Positions 15,066 through 22,170 of a DNA stretch of 27,338 bases are shown here, piece after piece. This DNA is from RZYP01 sp964386405 (GTDB lineage Bacteria; Bacillota; Negativicutes; Acidaminococcales; Acidaminococcaceae): assembly GCA_964386405.1 (NCBI GenBank), contig CAYLRW010000015.1, positions 1 through 27,338 of the forward strand. The letters run 5' to 3'. How positions within the stretch are numbered: the first letter of the stretch is position 1; every line of letters starts with the position of its first letter. Made by a program: the position numbers and the translations under genes. A model generated the notes under the pieces. That model was not told where the DNA came from. It did no database searches and saw only the letters and a program-made list of their open reading frames with translations.

Positions 15066-15989
15066 CTATACCTTTTCGTAGGCACGTTCGCCGAAGATGC
15101 CCGCTGGTCTGAACACCAAGCACAGGATAACTATCACAAAACTTATGAGATCCTGATAACTGGAACCGTCCGGTATTGTACTTACTACAAATATTTCCAA
15201 GAAGCCTAAAAGCATACCACCAGCAATTGCTCCGTAAACATTGCCCAAGCCACCAACGACGGCAGCTGCGAAACCTTTAATGCCGGCGGCAAAACCCATA
15301 TTGAATTTAATAATTCCGTAGGACAAGCCATTCATCATCCCGGCAACCGCACCTAATGCAGAACCAAGAGCCAATGTGATGATAAAAACTTTTTTAACGT
15401 TGATTCCCATCATCATTGCTGCCTCTCTGTCTTGAGCCGTTGCTCTGATATAACGGCCGAAAGTCGTTTTTTCAATGATATAGTACAAACCGGTAATTAA
15501 AATCGCTGACAAAATAATGCATAAAATAGTCTCTGGTTTTATCAATACACCACCTATCTTAATACTCTCCGTCTCAAAAAGTTTAGGAAATGGCTGAGGA
15601 TTGCGTCCGTTAGGAACAAAAAGCATCACGGCTTCTCTCATCACTATTGATACACCAAGAGTTATTAACAATGTCATAATATCCGGGGCACTACGCATCG
15701 GACGTACTATAAACTTTTCCAATAATACGCCAAAAATGCCACCGGCCAAAAGAACCAAGAGTAAAATTGCCAAAAAAAACGGCAATGATCCCATGGTTAA
15801 ACCAATAGAGCTTATCAGACCACCTGACAGAAGTGCAACAAATGCTCCTAACATAAAAACTTCACCATGTGCAAAGTTGACTACCTCAATGACACCGAAG
15901 AAGAGGGTAAATCCCACAGCTATCAGTGCGTACATAATGCCCAATCCTAATGCATTTAAAAACTGTTGGACTATTAATTCAATAGTCAT
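15066..15989 (-). CDS. livH: Branched-chain amino acid ABC transporter permease LivH
   Basis: A 307-residue permease with about eight transmembrane helices, the LivH N-terminal region (LGLGIMYALIAVGFTLFFGV, then VVNFAHGEVFMLGAF) and the cytoplasmic loop RATAQDREAAMMMGIN that contacts the ATPases. An in-frame GTG two codons upstream (15995) is possible, but the ATG at 15989 has GAGG seven bases before it. It lies 28 bases or so after the binding-protein gene. Confidence 0.94.
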   Translation of the reverse strand: MTIELIVQQFLNALGLGIMYALIAVGFTLFFGVIEVVNFAHGEVFMLGAFVALLSGGLISSIGLTMGSLPFFLAILLLVLLAGGIFGVLLEKFIVRPMRSAPDIMTLLITLGVSIVMREAVMLFVPNGRNPQPFPKLFETESIKIGGVLIKPETILCIILSAILITGLYYIIEKTTFGRYIRATAQDREAAMMMGINVKKVFIITLALGSALGAVAGMMNGLSYGIIKFNMGFAAGIKGFAAAVVGGLGNVYGAIAGGMLLGFLEIFVVSTIPDGSSYQDLISFVIVILCLVFRPAGIFGERAYEKV

Positions 15990-16023
15990 CTCCACACCTC
16001 ATTTCCAGATAAACAAATGTTCA

Positions 16024-17193
16024 TTATTGCTTAACCAATTTCATATCAACCACTTTGATTGTTGATTTATAATAAGGTATCCATTTACCGTTTTCAGAGA
16101 TAAATGTTGTGATTAATTTAAGAGTGTTTTCACCACGTTGATCGAAAGATGTTTCACCAATTACCCCTGGGAAATTACTAGTGGCACGAATAGCTTCGGC
16201 AATTTTCGCTCTATCAGTTGTGCCAGCCTTATCAATGGCTGCCATAACGATATTTGCCGAATCATAGGCAAAATGTCCGTAAGTTTCATGTGGTTCAGCA
16301 AATTTTGCATCGTCGTAAGCTTTGATAAAAGCTTTACCACCTGGCAAATCTTCCAATGGTTTGCCAATGTTGAAGGCAATCATGCCTTGTGCGGCATCAC
16401 CAGCAATTTTGTTAAAGGTATCAGAAATAATACCTGAATCGCTTAAGAACAGGCAATTCATTTGCAAATCTGCCATTTGACGTTTAAGTAATCCGGCTTC
16501 AGTTGCTACACCACCAAAATAGATTGCTTCTGGATTTTCAGCTTTTATTTTCGTCAGAAGTGCTGCGAAATCTTGTTGACCTACTGAAATACCATCCTCT
16601 GAAATTATAGTTGCACCATTTTTCTTAGCTGCTTCAGCAAATTGAGTTGCATTAGTTTTGCCGTAATCAGTTTTATCATGAATCAGTGCTATTTTCTTAA
16701 CTCCCCACTCTTGGGTAGCAAGATTACCCGCAAACTCGTTCTGCACATTAGCAGCAGTCATGATACGCGTTACTTCTTTGAATTGTCCTTTGGTAATATC
16801 AGGATGAATAGCGGCAGTTACCAGAATAGGCATACCATTTTTATGGAAAATAGGCACAGTCGCTAAAGCGGCACCACTGTTAAAATGGCCAAAAACTGCA
16901 ACCACACCTTTATCTGCAATTAATTTATTAGCAGCGCTTACTGCTGTTGACGGGTCACCGCCATCATCTACAACTACTAATTCGAACTTTGTTTTGTACT
17001 TTCCTGATTCATTAGCTTGTTTAACTGCTAGTTCAGCAGAATTTTTCAGGCCGATACCAATTGCTGCATTACCACCGGTCAATGGACCTATAAAGCCAAT
17101 TTTCACAGTTTCAGCCTTCTTAGTACCACAGCCGGCAACCATTCCCATTAGCAAAACCATTAAAACAGCAAAACATATAAATTTCTTTAACAT
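16024..17193 (-). CDS. livJ: Substrate-binding lipoprotein of the Liv amino acid transporter
   Basis: A 389-residue type I periplasmic-binding-like protein. The N-terminus is a lipoprotein signal ending in the lipobox VAGC (Cys about 22), so it is anchored outside the membrane. The mature part starts VKIGFIGPLTGGNAAIG, the usual start of Leu/Ile/Val binding proteins, and has ALIHDKTDYGKT and YGHFAYDSANIVMAA. It delivers hydrophobic amino acids to LivHM; the exact ligand cannot be read. GGGGGG lies before the ATG, and the gene heads the liv operon after an attenuator-like leader. Confidence 0.94.
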   Translation of the reverse strand: MLKKFICFAVLMVLLMGMVAGCGTKKAETVKIGFIGPLTGGNAAIGIGLKNSAELAVKQANESGKYKTKFELVVVDDGGDPSTAVSAANKLIADKGVVAVFGHFNSGAALATVPIFHKNGMPILVTAAIHPDITKGQFKEVTRIMTAANVQNEFAGNLATQEWGVKKIALIHDKTDYGKTNATQFAEAAKKNGATIISEDGISVGQQDFAALLTKIKAENPEAIYFGGVATEAGLLKRQMADLQMNCLFLSDSGIISDTFNKIAGDAAQGMIAFNIGKPLEDLPGGKAFIKAYDDAKFAEPHETYGHFAYDSANIVMAAIDKAGTTDRAKIAEAIRATSNFPGVIGETSFDQRGENTLKLITTFISENGKWIPYYKSTIKVVDMKLVKQ

Positions 17194-17251
17194 TATTTGT
17201 TCCCCCCAAATATATATTTTATATTCAACTTTGCAGTGGCAAAGGGAATTT

Positions 17252-17296
17252 TACTAAAACAAAAAGCCACTTCTTGATTTACTCAAGAAGTGGCTT
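17252..17296 (-). terminator. Terminator-like hairpin in the liv leader (attenuator candidate)
   Basis: A 14-bp stem (17264-17277 with 17283-17296; core GCCACTTCTTGA / TCAAGAAGTGGC) with a 5-base loop, followed on the minus strand by TTTTTGTTTT (complement of 17252-17265). It lies about 60-100 bases before livJ and after any visible promoter, so it would stop transcription before the operon unless prevented. Confidence 0.75.
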
Positions 17297-17400
17297 CATC
17301 GCCGGAAAAAACACAAAAGTGATTGTCAACTCTATGTATTGTATCGTCGTAAACAACACATAGATATATTTAATGCGTTCATCTTAGCACTATTTAATGA
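17297..17400 (-). promoter_or_regulatory. Leader and promoter region of the liv operon
   Basis: The 291-base gap 17194-17484 holds no gene. On the minus strand there is a candidate promoter, -35 TTGCTA, 17-base spacer, extended -10 TGCTAAGAT (around 17379-17408), then a 10-bp stem-loop with one G-U pair (17332-17341 with 17354-17363, 12-base loop), then a T-rich stretch and the terminator hairpin. A U-rich piece just before the terminator (UCACUUUU) can pair with the terminator 3' arm over 8 bp, so it could act as an antiterminator. It is not a T-box: no conserved GGUGG/ACC-type element was found. No known riboswitch class was recognised. Confidence 0.45.
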
Positions 17401-17474
17401 TTTTAGCAACAATTTGATAATATTTTATTATCTTTATAAAAAATTATTTATCTAATGCACAATGTTTTACATTT

Positions 17475-17492
17475 GCAGGTATTATTACCTGC
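17475..17492 (-). terminator. Weak hairpin at the end of the methyltransferase gene
   Basis: Perfect 7-bp arms GCAGGTA / TACCTGC with a 4-base loop, spanning the stop codon at 17485. There is no T-run after it, so it may be an mRNA-protecting hairpin rather than a terminator. Confidence 0.3.
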
Positions 17493-17949
17493 TATTTTCT
17501 TTTTCAAGCTCCAATAGTTTTTCCTTACACCCTAAACCGCCGGCATAACCAATTAATTTGCCATTAGCACCAATTACTCTGTGACAAGGTATGATTATCG
17601 GCAAGGGATTTCTATTGTTGGCCATACCGACAGCCCTGCATGCCTTTGGATTACCTATCTCTCTGGCAATCTCTGCATAAGATCTTACTTCACCATAAGG
17701 AATATTAGTTAAAGCATGCCATACATCTTGCATAAATTGCGTTCCAACAGGAGCCATTGGTAATGAAAAAGACTTACGTGTGCCACTGAAATATTCTTCA
17801 AGCTGCTTAATTGCCATAGCAGCCAAATCGCTTCTTTGCACGTGATCGTTACAAGCTTGCTGTTCGAAATTAATGCTAGTCAAAGCAGTGCCGTCATCTT
17901 CAATTGATAGCCATCCAATAGGAGAATAAAAATACGCTTTATTAGACAT
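17485..17949 (-). CDS. ogt: Methylated-DNA-[protein]-cysteine S-methyltransferase
   Basis: A 154-residue suicide repair enzyme that moves the alkyl group from O6-methylguanine to its own cysteine. The acceptor motif is IIPCHRVIG with Cys122; the helix-turn-helix region includes IPYGEVRSYAEIA and the arginine finger CRAVGMANNRNPLP. A short N-terminal domain (1-65) is as in Ogt. The start is the ATG at 17949 after GGAGGG; the frame is open seven codons upstream but would overlap the endonuclease IV gene. Ogt and the Ada C-terminal type share this sequence, so the symbol is approximate. Confidence 0.93.
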   Translation of the reverse strand: MSNKAYFYSPIGWLSIEDDGTALTSINFEQQACNDHVQRSDLAAMAIKQLEEYFSGTRKSFSLPMAPVGTQFMQDVWHALTNIPYGEVRSYAEIAREIGNPKACRAVGMANNRNPLPIIIPCHRVIGANGKLIGYAGGLGCKEKLLELEKENSR

Positions 17950-17962
17950 AATAGCCCTCCAG

Positions 17963-18796
17963 TTATTCAAGATATAATTCTCTTAGTATCCTTATCTCTT
18001 CAGCATAACCAGGTAAATCATTAGGTGTTTCCAAATAAAATGGTAATTTTCTCAAAGCAGTATGGTTGATTATTCTGGACATTGCTTCAAGACCAATAGT
18101 CCCTTTACCAATGCCCGCATGTCGATCTTTGTGACTTCCTAAAATATTTAAGCTGTCATTGCAATGCACAGCCTTAAGAAAGTTTAAACCAATTTTATCA
18201 TCAAATTCCTTGAGTACGCCATCTAAATTATTAATAATATCATAACCACCATCAAAAACATGGCAAGTATCGAGACAAACTCCGATCTTTTCTTTGCGCT
18301 CTACCAATTGGATAATTAAATTTAACTCATCGAACGTTTTACCAATTTCAGTGCCTTTGCCCGCCATAGTCTCTAAAAGTACTGTTGTTTTCTGTCCCTC
18401 TTTAAGAACCGAATTCAGCATTTTGGCTATTAAAGAAATGCCTTGCCCGACTCCCTGTCCTGAGTGACTGCCTGGATGGAAAACATAATTGACAGCAGGA
18501 AAATTTTCCAAGGTTGCCAGATCCTCCTGCATAATTTGCAGTGCGAAATCACGAATACCAGCATCTGCAGAACATGCATTCATAGTATAGGGAGCATGAG
18601 CCATTATTCTTGCGAAGTGATTGCTTTCTGCTAATTCAATCAATAATCTCATATCATCATAATTAACTTTCTTGGCTTTACCGCCACGCGGATTACGCGT
18701 AAAAAATTGAAAGGTATTAGCTCCAATATGTAAAGCTTCCTTACCCATATGATAGTAACCTTTGGCTGTCGATAAATGACATCCTATATTAAGCAT
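17963..18796 (-). CDS. nfo: Endonuclease IV (AP endonuclease)
   Basis: A 277-residue TIM-barrel zinc nuclease that cuts DNA at abasic sites in base-excision repair. Metal-binding motifs are all visible: FHPGSH (about 106-111), VLLETMAGKG, CLDTCHVFDGGYD, HCNDSLNILGSHKDRHAGIG (the zinc-site signature) and the final LETPND. The ATG follows GGGGG about 7 bases upstream. It is paired with the methyltransferase gene 13 bases downstream, so this is a small DNA-repair operon placed after a terminator. Confidence 0.96.
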   Translation of the reverse strand: MLNIGCHLSTAKGYYHMGKEALHIGANTFQFFTRNPRGGKAKKVNYDDMRLLIELAESNHFARIMAHAPYTMNACSADAGIRDFALQIMQEDLATLENFPAVNYVFHPGSHSGQGVGQGISLIAKMLNSVLKEGQKTTVLLETMAGKGTEIGKTFDELNLIIQLVERKEKIGVCLDTCHVFDGGYDIINNLDGVLKEFDDKIGLNFLKAVHCNDSLNILGSHKDRHAGIGKGTIGLEAMSRIINHTALRKLPFYLETPNDLPGYAEEIRILRELYLE

Positions 18797-18811
18797 TATT
18801 TACCCCCGCTA

Positions 18812-18846
18812 GAAAAATAGGGCGCAACCATTATGGTCCGCCCCGC
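18812..18846 (-). terminator. Intrinsic terminator after the CoA-binding protein gene
   Basis: Minus-strand stem of GGGCG with CGCCC extended by GACCA/UGGUU across one bulged G, loop UAA, then a U-rich tail (complement of 18812-18818). It separates the argA operon from nfo. Confidence 0.75.
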
Positions 18847-18853
18847 TTTAATT

Positions 18854-19234
18854 CTATTTTTTGACGAAAATTCTAGTCAAAACACAATCTTGTATAACTT
18901 CCAGTCCCACCGCTTCAGCAGCTTGCACTACTTCCGGTTTATCAGCTCCCGGCTGCAGCCAAACAATTTTAGTTCCTTTTTCTGCAGCAGCTTTCACGGT
19001 TTCCACCGCTATTTTAGTTGGCACTACAACATTAACAACTTCCGGTGTTACAGGCAATTCTGCCAGGCTGGCATAACATTTGGCACCGTCAATTTCCGTA
19101 ATGCCAGGGTTTACCGGATAAACATCATAACCAGCTTTTACCAGGCGATTATAAATCTTACAACCGAATTTGTCTTTATTATTTGTAGCTCCAACGACAG
19201 CCCAAATCTTTTTTTGTATAGCATCTTCCAACAT
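18854..19234 (-). CDS. CoA-binding domain protein (YccU type)
   Basis: A 126-residue Rossmann-fold protein with the CoA-binding motif WAVVGATNNKDKFGCKIY at the N-terminus, then VYPVNPG, VVNVVVPTKIAVE and IVWLQPGA, as in the YccU/CoA_binding_2 family related to succinyl-CoA synthetase domains. The function is not established. The ATG at 19234 is preferred over the GTG codons at 19246 and 19243; the sequence AGTGGTGG just upstream serves as a weak ribosome binding site. It lies downstream of argA and is probably co-transcribed. Confidence 0.87.
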   Translation of the reverse strand: MLEDAIQKKIWAVVGATNNKDKFGCKIYNRLVKAGYDVYPVNPGITEIDGAKCYASLAELPVTPEVVNVVVPTKIAVETVKAAAEKGTKIVWLQPGADKPEVVQAAEAVGLEVIQDCVLTRIFVKK

Positions 19235-19267
19235 TACTACCACCACTTTCGTTTATACTTACTTGAA

Positions 19268-19753
19268 TCAGACAAAATTATCATGCGGCACATAGTCAGG
19301 AGTTTTTTTAATAAATGCTATCTCATTACAGTACGGATACTGCGGACAATGCACGCACTCTTTCCAAACCTTTTGCGGCAAACTTTCTTTAGCCGTTTCT
19401 GCATAACCACATTTAATGAAAAAACCTGGCTGATAGGTCAAAGTAAAGAACATCTTAACACCACGTTCAATACCTTCCTTTTCCAGAAGTTCGACGATAT
19501 TTTTACCTATACCTTTTTTCTTATGATCAGCATCTATAGCCAAAGAGCGTATTTCTGCCAAACGATCCCAAACAAAGTGCAAGGCTCCACACCCTAAAAC
19601 CTTATCATCTTCAACTGCTACTATATAATCACGCAAGTTTTCATAAATGCTGTTGCGGGAACGTGGCAGCATCAGACCAATAGATGCATAATAATTACAT
19701 AATTTATGAATATGTTCTGCATCATCAAATGTAGCTTTTCTATAAATAATCAC
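19268..19753 (-). CDS. argA: Short-form N-acetylglutamate synthase (GNAT family)
   Basis: A 161-residue GNAT acetyltransferase of the stand-alone type used for the first step of arginine biosynthesis (acetyl-CoA plus glutamate). The acetyl-CoA loop is HKKKGIGKNIVE. The ending is characteristic of short NAGS proteins: LPQKVWKECVHCPQYPYCNE with three cysteines. The start is GTG at 19753 after AGGGGG. No other arginine gene is in the window. Confidence in the GNAT fold is high; the NAGS assignment rests on the C-terminal motif. Confidence 0.85.
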   Translation of the reverse strand: MIIYRKATFDDAEHIHKLCNYYASIGLMLPRSRNSIYENLRDYIVAVEDDKVLGCGALHFVWDRLAEIRSLAIDADHKKKGIGKNIVELLEKEGIERGVKMFFTLTYQPGFFIKCGYAETAKESLPQKVWKECVHCPQYPYCNEIAFIKKTPDYVPHDNFV

Positions 19754-19789
19754 GTTCAGAACCCCCTACCTTGTCAGTTTGTACCATAA

Positions 19790-19818
19790 ATAATACTACG
19801 TTACCTGGAAAAGCACAA
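19790..19818 (-). promoter_or_regulatory. Promoter for argA and the CoA-binding gene
   Basis: Minus strand: -35 TTGTGC (19813-19818), 17-base spacer, -10 TATTAT (19790-19795). It lies about 35 bases before the argA start. No clear terminator for the hydrogenase operon was found between 19819 and 19906, so read-through is possible. Confidence 0.55.
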
Positions 19819-19906
19819 CCAAATATTTTCTCAGCTCGCATTTGCATTTTTCTGCAACTTTTAATTAAAACAAACTCTTCAAAAAATAAATATAAAAATT
19901 TTAAAG

Positions 19907-20653
19907 TTATTTGTCCACTATTATTTTGCTTCTCTCAAGATATAAATCTGCAGCAGCCAATAAAGCCACTACCATAGCTGACGGTCTTGGCGGACAGCCT
20001 GGAATAAAAATGTCGACAGGCAATACTTTATCAAGTGCACCAACAATCGCGTAAGTATCACCATAGGTTGCCCCACCTGCCGCACAAGCTCCGACAGCAA
20101 TTACAACCTTAGGGTTTTCCATCGCCTCATAGGTCATGTTTACTGCTTTCTCTAAATTTCTTGTAACTACTCCTGTTACCATGACAACATCGGCGTGACG
20201 AGGCGAAGCTACAAATGAAATCCCAAAACGATGTAAATCATAAAGCGGGTTTGAAAGTGCAGCCATTTCAAAATCACAGGCATTACAAGAGCCAGCATCC
20301 AAATGACGTACATGTATTGATCTGCCGGGTTTAGTATTGATAACCCTACCAATTTCTATGTTTCCGTCTGTTAAGTCTTCTGGCAATGCTTCAAGATTAG
20401 AATGATATAAAGCATGTCCAGCACAAGCCTCCACGCATTTACCGCAAAAAACACACCTTTTATAATTGATAATCGGTCTATTATAATCATTCATGGTTAT
20501 GGCAAAAACAGGACAAATTTGCAGGCACGCACCACATCTATCACATTGTGCCGTGTTGCAATTCAATTCGCCCCGGAAATGCTTGGAACCAACTGTATCA
20601 ATATCTTCTGTCTGTATCCTGCCGGCAAAAATTGCTTCTATTAATTTAAGCAT
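19907..20653 (-). CDS. Group 4 hydrogenase small subunit fused to a 2[4Fe-4S] ferredoxin (HyfH-HyfI-like)
   Basis: A 248-residue fusion. Residues 1-110 carry two ferredoxin motifs: Cys37-x2-Cys40-x2-Cys43-x3-Cys47 and Cys67-x2-Cys70-x2-Cys73-x3-Cys77, as in HycF/HyfH. Residues 110-248 are the small subunit (NuoB/HycG/HyfI type) with Cys123 and Cys126 in SCNACDFE, Cys190 in GACAAGG and Cys220 in PGCPPRP, the ligands of the [4Fe-4S] cluster next to the Ni-Fe site. In E. coli these are two separate genes. AGGAGGAG precedes the ATG. It is the last gene of the hydrogenase operon, 11 bases after the large subunit. Confidence 0.93.
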   Translation of the reverse strand: MLKLIEAIFAGRIQTEDIDTVGSKHFRGELNCNTAQCDRCGACLQICPVFAITMNDYNRPIINYKRCVFCGKCVEACAGHALYHSNLEALPEDLTDGNIEIGRVINTKPGRSIHVRHLDAGSCNACDFEMAALSNPLYDLHRFGISFVASPRHADVVMVTGVVTRNLEKAVNMTYEAMENPKVVIAVGACAAGGATYGDTYAIVGALDKVLPVDIFIPGCPPRPSAMVVALLAAADLYLERSKIIVDK

Positions 20654-20664
20654 GAGTTCTCCTC

Positions 20665-22170
20665 CTAACGATCAAGACAGGCGTAGCAAAGTTCGAAACT
20701 TTTATTGACAAGCGGAAAATCGGGAATGATTTCCCCTTGAAGAGCTATCGGCAATGCAGGCCAATTAGGATAAGAAGCGGAGCGCACAAATAACCTATAT
20801 ATTTTTTGGTTTTTATCAAGCATCACCCAGTGTAAATCACTGCCGCGTGCAGACTCGCTTACTCCCCAGCTGCCTTCTTCCGTTCTGTAGGTTAAGTCAG
20901 CTGCTCGCAACTCTGTAGTATCCTCAGAATCAAAGAGCTCCAGTATTTGTCGCACTAGTTTTATTGATTCTTTAACTTCTTTTTCTCTGACCAGTAGTCT
21001 GGCATACACATCTCCTGCCTGCTCAGTAATTACATCGAAGCTAAGTTCAGGATAAATGCCATAAGCAAGGTCTTTCCTGCTATCGCGGCTAAAACCTGAT
21101 GCTCGAGCGCCAACGCCTACCATAGCGAGATCCATTGCGGTCTTCTTTAGTACAATACCCGTATTTTTAACACGATTCAAAAAGCCGTCTTGTTCGGATA
21201 AAATCTGTACAAGTCTTTCATATTCTTTTTCAACTGTGTCTAAAGTACTGGTAATAACATTGCGTCTTTCCTCATCAATATCGAAAAGAACGCCTCCAGG
21301 GACAATCATTCCGCGTAAAAACCGATTACCTGCCACCTGCTCGTTGCATCGCATCAATAATTCTTTCAACCGTGCGCCAATATTATTTGGTACTGTGAAG
21401 CCGACACCGGCGCAGAGATTGCCTGTGTCACCAACATGATTGTATAGTCGTTCCAGTTCTGCAAGACATGTTCTGATTAACCACGCACGTCGAGGAACGC
21501 TTTTATCGGACAGTTTCTCAACAGCCTGACAAAAAGAAAGTGTGTTTGCCACAGAGCAGGCCCCACAAATTCTCTCTACAATAAACAAGGCTTCATCAAC
21601 TGTTTTGCCCTCCACAGCTTTTTCAATCCCTCTATGAGTATAAAACAGTTTAGCGTCAAGCTGCAGTATAGCTTCGCCAGCCTGGCTGAAACGGAAATGC
21701 CCAGGTTCAATTATGCCTGCGTGAATTGGTCCAACAGCAACTTCAAAAAGTCCTTCACCCTGAGCCGTAGCAATTTTAAATTCACGTTCACCATGAATAT
21801 CCGCATCGACAGCAATGTTCTTGCGTAAAGGATAAAAGCCTTCCGGATAGCTTTCATGCAAGACCAGTGGTCTTAAATCGGGATGGTCCAAAGGTTCAAT
21901 GCCGAACATGTCAAAAATTTCTCGCTCATACCAAGCCGCTGCCGGAAATAAATGCGTAAGCGATTCATATTTAAGTTCTTCATCAATTTCAAATTGGGCT
22001 TTCACAACCTTTATATCATGGGCATGGCAATCCTCAAATAAGCAATAAACTGCATATCCTTGTCCCAAAACGGTTTCATCACAGGCAAACATAGCCGTCA
22101 ATGGATTCCTGCCATTATGCGAGCAAACATTTGCCGCGCCCATTAGGCCGGCAGCTTTTACCTTAATCAA
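20665..22170 (-). CDS. Group 4 [NiFe]-hydrogenase-like large subunit (HyfG/HycE type)
   Basis: A 501-residue protein: a NuoC-like N-terminal domain (about 20-115, with WYEREIFDMFGI and HPDLRPL), then a NuoD/HycE-like catalytic domain. The Ni-Fe ligands are Cys202 and Cys205 in ERICGACSVAN and Cys495 and Cys498 in FELCYACLDR. GPIHAGIIEPGHFRF and GVGARASGFSRDSRKD are also conserved. The usual histidine four residues after the second Cys is Asn209, and the DP before the third Cys is EL. The protein ends at Arg501 directly after the motif, so there is no C-terminal maturation peptide. The start is TTG at 22170, overlapping the hyfF stop by 4 bases (TTGA). Complex I is ruled out because its NuoD lacks these cysteines. 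Confidence 0.9.
   Translation of the reverse strand: MIKVKAAGLMGAANVCSHNGRNPLTAMFACDETVLGQGYAVYCLFEDCHAHDIKVVKAQFEIDEELKYESLTHLFPAAAWYEREIFDMFGIEPLDHPDLRPLVLHESYPEGFYPLRKNIAVDADIHGEREFKIATAQGEGLFEVAVGPIHAGIIEPGHFRFSQAGEAILQLDAKLFYTHRGIEKAVEGKTVDEALFIVERICGACSVANTLSFCQAVEKLSDKSVPRRAWLIRTCLAELERLYNHVGDTGNLCAGVGFTVPNNIGARLKELLMRCNEQVAGNRFLRGMIVPGGVLFDIDEERRNVITSTLDTVEKEYERLVQILSEQDGFLNRVKNTGIVLKKTAMDLAMVGVGARASGFSRDSRKDLAYGIYPELSFDVITEQAGDVYARLLVREKEVKESIKLVRQILELFDSEDTTELRAADLTYRTEEGSWGVSESARGSDLHWVMLDKNQKIYRLFVRSASYPNWPALPIALQGEIIPDFPLVNKSFELCYACLDR

Noticed and set aside
17332..17382. A 16-codon open frame in the liv leader (MNALNISMCCLRRYNT) that could be a leader peptide
   Set aside because: It has no good ribosome binding site, few branched-chain codons, and its start overlaps the best candidate -10, so it may not be transcribed.
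17194..17484. T-box riboswitch upstream of livJ
   Set aside because: No T-box antiterminator core sequence or specifier-loop layout was found, only a stem-loop and a terminator.
18833..19597. 254-codon plus-strand open frame
   Set aside because: It runs antisense to the CoA-binding and argA genes, crosses a terminator, and its translation has no recognisable motif.
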